Made by a program: the position numbers and the translations under genes
Shown: in pieces, positions 32,834 through 36,741 of the stretch
How the letters are laid out: each line of letters begins with the position of its first letter
Numbering within the stretch: position 1 is the stretch's first letter
DNA from: Desulfonatronospira sp.
GTDB lineage: Bacteria; Desulfobacterota; Desulfovibrionia; Desulfovibrionales; Desulfonatronovibrionaceae
DNA: 36,741 bases
NCBI GenBank assembly: GCA_003551155.1
Contig: PUMA01000091.1
Span: 1 to 36,741 of the forward strand
Direction of reading: 5' to 3'
The notes under the pieces: generated by a model
What the model saw: the letters and a program-made list of their open reading frames with translations, nothing else
Database searches by the model: none
Told to the model about the DNA's origin: nothing

Positions 32834-33550
32834 ATGGCTTTTTCGGAGAATGTACTTGTACTGCGAACCGGCAGATTCAAGGAGTATGATGTCTGGGTCC
32901 GGTTCCTCTCTCCCTCCAGGGGCATACTTTCCGGTTTTGCTTTTGGAGGTTGTCGCAGCAGGCGCAGATTCTGCGGGTGTCTGGACAGCTTGAACCTGGT
33001 CCGTTTTACCGTCAGCGGTCACTCCCTCAGAAAGAAATATCTTACCCTGGAAGAGGGTACCCTGATTTGCGGGTTTAACGGTCTGAAAAAAAGAGCGGAC
33101 AAGCTGGGCATGGCTGTGAATTGTCTGCGTTTTGTCCAGCAGATATGTCTGGAGGGCGATGATTCTGCAGCTATCTACCAACTTACCTTGGCCTCGCTGC
33201 AAACCCTGGATGAGAATCTGCATGTACCTGCATTCTTTCCTTTGCTTTTCAAAGCCAAAGCTGCCTTTATACATGGATATGAGCCAACTCTGAATATCTG
33301 TGCCAGATGCGCATGCCCCCTGGAACAAATGAGCCGTCCCTTTTTCCTTTTTGCCAGCGGCCATGTGATCTGTTCCAGCTGCATTCATAAAGATGACCGA
33401 ACATTGCAGACAGGCAGGAAATCCTTGTTGTTTCTGGACAGGTTACGTGTCTGCGGACCTGAAAAATGGGTCAACTGGGATCCGGAACAAGAGATTCTTC
33501 AGGACTGTTTCCGCATAGTGGATTCATATGTTCAGTATCATCTTGAATAG
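32834..33550 (+). CDS. recO: DNA repair protein RecO
   Basis: A 238-residue recombination mediator that helps load RecA on SSB-coated DNA. The N-terminal OB fold (about 5-78; VLVLRTGRFKEYDVWVRFLSPSRGILSGFAFGG) precedes a helical region and a zinc finger, C156-x2-C159 with C180-x2-C183. The length is normal. The start ATG has no strong ribosome binding site, and the 102-nt gap after the RodZ-like gene shows no terminator. It is followed by glyQ after 32 nt. Confidence 0.88.
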   Translation: MAFSENVLVLRTGRFKEYDVWVRFLSPSRGILSGFAFGGCRSRRRFCGCLDSLNLVRFTVSGHSLRKKYLTLEEGTLICGFNGLKKRADKLGMAVNCLRFVQQICLEGDDSAAIYQLTLASLQTLDENLHVPAFFPLLFKAKAAFIHGYEPTLNICARCACPLEQMSRPFFLFASGHVICSSCIHKDDRTLQTGRKSLLFLDRLRVCGPEKWVNWDPEQEILQDCFRIVDSYVQYHLE

Positions 33551-33582
33551 AGGTTATCCAAAGACATTAACAGGAGCATCCA

Positions 33583-34491
33583 ATGCTGTTTCAGGACATG
33601 ATGCAGAATCTGCAGCGTTTTTGGAGTGATTACGGGTGTGTGCTGCAGCAGCCATATGATATGGAAGTGGGAGCCGGGACCTTCAATCCGGCCACCTTTT
33701 TGCGGGTTATAGGCCCGGAACCATGGAATACCGCCTATGTGGAGCCCTCCAGGCGACCTACTGACGGACGTTATGGCGAGAATCCCAACAGGCTGCAGCA
33801 CTACTATCAGTTCCAGGTCATCTTAAAACCTTGCCCCGCGGATGTTCAGAATATTTATCTGGAAAGCCTGAAAGCCCTGGGCATTGAAGCGGACAGGCAT
33901 GATATCCGGTTTGTGGAGGACGACTGGGAATCTCCCACATTGGGAGCCTGGGGCCTTGGCTGGGAAGTATGGCTCAACGGCATGGAAATCACTCAGTTTA
34001 CCTATTTCCAGCAGGTGGGAGGAATAGATCTGGACCCTGTAAGTGTAGAGCTCACATATGGACTGGAAAGGATCTGCATGTACCTGCAGGAAAAGGAATC
34101 GGTCTTTGACCTGGACTGGAACAGAGACCTTACATATGGCGATATTCATCATCAGGGCGAGAAAGAACACTCCAGGTATAATTTTGAACTGAGCAATCCG
34201 GAAATGCTCCTTGTGCATTTCAGAAATTTTGAAAAGGAATGCATAAAGCTTTGTGAACATGAGCAGGTCCTGCCGGCTTATGACTATTGCCTCAAATGCT
34301 CCCATACTTTTAATCTCCTGGAAGCCAGAGGAGCCTTGTCCATTACTGAACGAACCGGCTATATAGCCCGGGTCAGAAACCTGGCTTCAAGAATTGCATT
34401 CTTATTCCTGGAGCAGCGCAAGAATATGGGACATCCCTTTTTGGCAAAAACCGGGATAAACAAGAAAGAGAACAGAGAAAAAGGCATTTAA
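33583..34491 (+). CDS. glyQ: glycine-tRNA ligase alpha subunit
   Basis: The catalytic subunit of the bacterial alpha2-beta2 glycyl-tRNA synthetase; 302 residues. Signatures are [25 protein letters not shown] split over the opening, [36 protein letters not shown] and [11 protein letters not shown] (class II motifs). The end is [13 protein letters not shown] lies upstream of the ATG at about 10 nt. The beta subunit gene follows after 115 nt. Confidence 0.96.
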   Translation: MLFQDMMQNLQRFWSDYGCVLQQPYDMEVGAGTFNPATFLRVIGPEPWNTAYVEPSRRPTDGRYGENPNRLQHYYQFQVILKPCPADVQNIYLESLKALGIEADRHDIRFVEDDWESPTLGAWGLGWEVWLNGMEITQFTYFQQVGGIDLDPVSVELTYGLERICMYLQEKESVFDLDWNRDLTYGDIHHQGEKEHSRYNFELSNPEMLLVHFRNFEKECIKLCEHEQVLPAYDYCLKCSHTFNLLEARGALSITERTGYIARVRNLASRIAFLFLEQRKNMGHPFLAKTGINKKENREKGI

Positions 34492-34606
34492 TGATTATTA
34501 TTAGTTTGTTTTGGACAGCCTGTCTGTTTACCACTTGAAAAGGCCTTCAGTGAGCTCGTTTCATGCTTCAGGCTGAAATATTCCCTGAAAATAAAGGATT
34601 CAAAAA

Positions 34607-36694
34607 ATGTCTGAATTTGTTCTGGAGTTGGGATTCGAGGAAATGCCGGCCCGTTTCCTGAAAACATTGTCCCATGACTTTCAGCATGTCCTGGCCCTCA
34701 ATCTTGATTCGCACATGATCAGTTTTGAACTGATCAGGGTATATTCCACGCCAAGAAGGCTTTGCGCTTATATTTCAGGTTTGGCAGATTCCCAGGAGGA
34801 AAGGGTGGAGCTGATAACCGGACCTCCTTTGTCCATCGGTCTGGATGAGAATGGAAAACCTACCAGGGCTGCTCAGGGGTTTGCCAGTTCCCACCAGGTC
34901 AAGGTTGAGGGGCTTATTGTTCATTCAACGGAAAAGGGCAGCTATCTGGCTGTAGAAAAGAATACAGGAGGCAGAAAGAGCATAGAGATTCTGCCGGAGA
35001 TCTGTGTCAGTGCAGTTAACAGCTTGAGTTTTCCCAAGAAGATGCGCTTGTCTGATCGTTTTGCTTTCGGAAGGCCCATCAGGTGGATACTGGCAGTTCA
35101 TGACAGTCAAGTCGTTGATTTTCAGGTATCAGATATTCGCGCGTCTGATTTTACCTTTGGCCATCGAGTGCTTGGTCCGGGACCGTTTAAGGTGAACAAG
35201 GCCTCAGAGTTCATGATGTTGATCAGGGAGAAAGGGAAAGTAATTCTCGATCCCGAGGAACGAAGTGAAATTATCAGACGAGAATCAGAAAAGATGGCCC
35301 GTCAAATCGGCGGCCAGGTGATTGCCAATGATGCTCTGATCCAGGAGAATGCCAATCTGGTTGAATTTCCCAGGCCCATTATGGGTGGTTTTGATTCCAA
35401 GTACCTTGAGTTGCCCAGGGAAGTTCTCCTGACCAGCATGGAAACCCATCAGAAAAGTTTCGGCCTGACAGATACAAGGGGACGGCTCCTGCCTTACTTC
35501 CTGGCTGTCATTAATAATGATCCTGAAAATCCTGAACTTATCCGCAAAGGCTGGGAAAGGGTGCTCAAAGCCCGGCTTGAGGACGCTGTTTTCTTCTGGG
35601 AAACGGATAAGTACTACTCATTTGATGAGTGGCTGGAAAAAATGGAAAAAGTAGTCTTTTTGGCCCCTCTGGGCTCCATGGGAGACAAGTCCAGACGCCT
35701 TGAGCGCATAAGCGGCTACCTCTGCGATCACCTGCAGATCGCCGACAAAAAAGACGTACAAAAGGCGGCATTGATCTGCAAAGCAGATCTGGTTTCGGAA
35801 ATGGTGAGAGAGTTTGCTGACCTGCAGGGGATAATGGGCGGAATCTACGCCAGTCATGCAGGGTTCAAGGACAGTATCGCCAGGGCGGTCTACGAGCATT
35901 ATCTGCCTCTGGGCCCGGAAACAGACCCTCCTTCAAGCCCTGAGGGCGCCATTGTATCTTTGGCGGACAAGGCTGACAACCTGGTGGGTTGCTTCGGACT
36001 GGAAATGCTCCCCACAGGTGCTGCCGACCCCTATGCCCTTAGAAGACAGACTCTGGGTATTATCAGGATTATTCTGGCCCATAAGCTGCGCCTAAACCTG
36101 GAGAAGCTTTTGTCCTTTACCGCCAAGACCTACGTTGGAGTGCAGTGGAAGCAGGATCCGCAGCAGGCCCTGGAAAAGCTGCTGCATTTTTTTGCCGTCA
36201 GACTCAAATCCTACTGGCAGGCTCGGGGATTTGACAACAAGCTTGTAGAGGCAGTTATTCAAAGCGGATATCTGGATGTTCTGTCTGCTGAATACAGACT
36301 TTCAGCCATCAATGAGTTCAGTTCCGGCTCTGAGTTTGAGGCTGCTGTCCTGACCTACAAAAGAGTGGACAATATAGTTCGCAAGCACGAGGAAAGTTCC
36401 GGTTTATTACTGAGCCAGGACTATGATCCCGCTTTATTGCAGGAGAGACACGAAATCGAGCTGCACGAGGCCATAACAAAGACCATGTCTGATTGGGACA
36501 CTCTGTGGAAAAAAGAAGACTACAGACAGCTTTTTGCCAAGCTGCATACTTTAAGGCCCTATGTGGATGCTTTTTTTGACAATGTCATGGTAATGTGCAA
36601 CGAACCCCTGCTCAGGGAAAATCGACTGAGCATGCTCAATTTTCTTTCTCAGCGTTTTAGAAAACTTGCTGATTTTTCTGCGCTCCAGGTTTGA
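34607..36694 (+). CDS. glyS: glycine-tRNA ligase beta subunit
   Basis: The tRNA-binding subunit of bacterial glycyl-tRNA synthetase, complete at 695 residues. It starts with FVLELGFEEMPARFL, and includes STPRRLCAYI, GRPIRWILAVHD, TSMETHQKSF, FLAVINN, RLEDAVFFWETD and the HD-like SLADKADNLVGCF, then a DALR-type anticodon-binding end (about 590-690). AAAGGA precedes the ATG. The 115 nt between glyQ and glyS is longer than usual but holds no terminator. Confidence 0.96.
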   Translation: MSEFVLELGFEEMPARFLKTLSHDFQHVLALNLDSHMISFELIRVYSTPRRLCAYISGLADSQEERVELITGPPLSIGLDENGKPTRAAQGFASSHQVKVEGLIVHSTEKGSYLAVEKNTGGRKSIEILPEICVSAVNSLSFPKKMRLSDRFAFGRPIRWILAVHDSQVVDFQVSDIRASDFTFGHRVLGPGPFKVNKASEFMMLIREKGKVILDPEERSEIIRRESEKMARQIGGQVIANDALIQENANLVEFPRPIMGGFDSKYLELPREVLLTSMETHQKSFGLTDTRGRLLPYFLAVINNDPENPELIRKGWERVLKARLEDAVFFWETDKYYSFDEWLEKMEKVVFLAPLGSMGDKSRRLERISGYLCDHLQIADKKDVQKAALICKADLVSEMVREFADLQGIMGGIYASHAGFKDSIARAVYEHYLPLGPETDPPSSPEGAIVSLADKADNLVGCFGLEMLPTGAADPYALRRQTLGIIRIILAHKLRLNLEKLLSFTAKTYVGVQWKQDPQQALEKLLHFFAVRLKSYWQARGFDNKLVEAVIQSGYLDVLSAEYRLSAINEFSSGSEFEAAVLTYKRVDNIVRKHEESSGLLLSQDYDPALLQERHEIELHEAITKTMSDWDTLWKKEDYRQLFAKLHTLRPYVDAFFDNVMVMCNEPLLRENRLSMLNFLSQRFRKLADFSALQV

Positions 36695-36698
36695 TACG

Positions 36699-36728
36699 TT
36701 GCTCGTATTCGTCTCTTGACATTATAAT
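36699..36728 (+). promoter_or_regulatory. possible promoter after glyS for a gene beyond the window
   Basis: TTGCTC (36699-36704), 18 bp, TATAAT (36723-36728). A consensus TTGACA at 36716-36721 could alternatively be the -35 of a promoter whose -10 is just past the edge. No gene is visible in the last 47 bases. Confidence 0.3.
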
Positions 36729-36741
36729 AAATCAAGAAATA

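Noticed and set aside
32750-33388. 212-aa minus-strand open frame opposite recO
   Set aside because: It is antisense to a clear recO with conserved zinc-finger cysteines; the translation resembles no protein family and has no ribosome binding site.
1-36741. CRISPR arrays, tRNA, rRNA, prophage or defence islands
   Set aside because: No regularly spaced direct repeats, cloverleaf or rRNA motifs, integrase, capsid or restriction genes were seen on either strand.

Overview
The window is a densely packed bacterial chromosome segment, essentially all core and housekeeping genes. It most likely comes from a sulfate-reducing Desulfobacterota, probably Desulfovibrionales. That placement is an inference from four things: a HesB-like protein with an in-frame UGA (selenocysteine), a PxxKW cysteine-rich protein, DapL-type lysine and peptidoglycan precursor synthesis, and the overall gene style. 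No CRISPR array, rRNA, tRNA, prophage or complete insertion sequence was seen. A transposase tail is cut by the left edge.

Layout. (1) 1-252: end of a transposase. (2) 375-7504: phosphate regulon. phoB-phoR lie on +, phoU and pstB on -, and pstS-pstC-pstA on +. pstB-phoU is separated from pstSCA, and the two transcription units diverge from a 341-nt region with Pho-box-like motifs. (3) 7902-9335: cardiolipin synthase. (4) 9372-10595 (-): dapL. (5) 10941-11635: HesB-like selenoprotein and a PxxKW protein, each followed by an intrinsic terminator. (6) 11751-17400: M20 hydrolase, mnmG, CBS/CorC protein and lnt. (7) 17663-21113: prfB with a programmed +1 frameshift, an HU/IHF protein, dapF and dapA. 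(8) 21227-22803: an unusual FMN dehydrogenase-family protein with N-terminal cysteines, convergent with pyrR. (9) 22925-26314: copper P-type ATPase, an RRM RNA-binding protein with a strong terminator, and a small hypothetical protein. (10) 26466-36694: mfd, two SurA-like chaperones, a RodZ-like protein, recO, glyQ and glyS, probably one or two transcription units.

Two genes here are recoded and would be broken by naive ORF calling. One is the HesB-like gene, with UGA at codon 32 followed by a 6-bp stem whose 5-nt loop begins UGG. The other is prfB, with a CUU-UGA-C slip site behind a GGGGG Shine-Dalgarno-like run. The phosphate genes form a complete sensing and uptake module. dapL, dapF and dapA are three steps of the diaminopimelate pathway spread over about 12 kb. 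lnt, the SurA-like proteins, the RodZ-like protein and cls serve the Gram-negative envelope.

I did not find a clearly undescribed multi-gene system. The items most worth a second look are the selenoprotein and its neighbour, a heptanucleotide tandem array abutting a perfect 14-bp hairpin (10755-10814), and the cysteine-bearing FMN protein.
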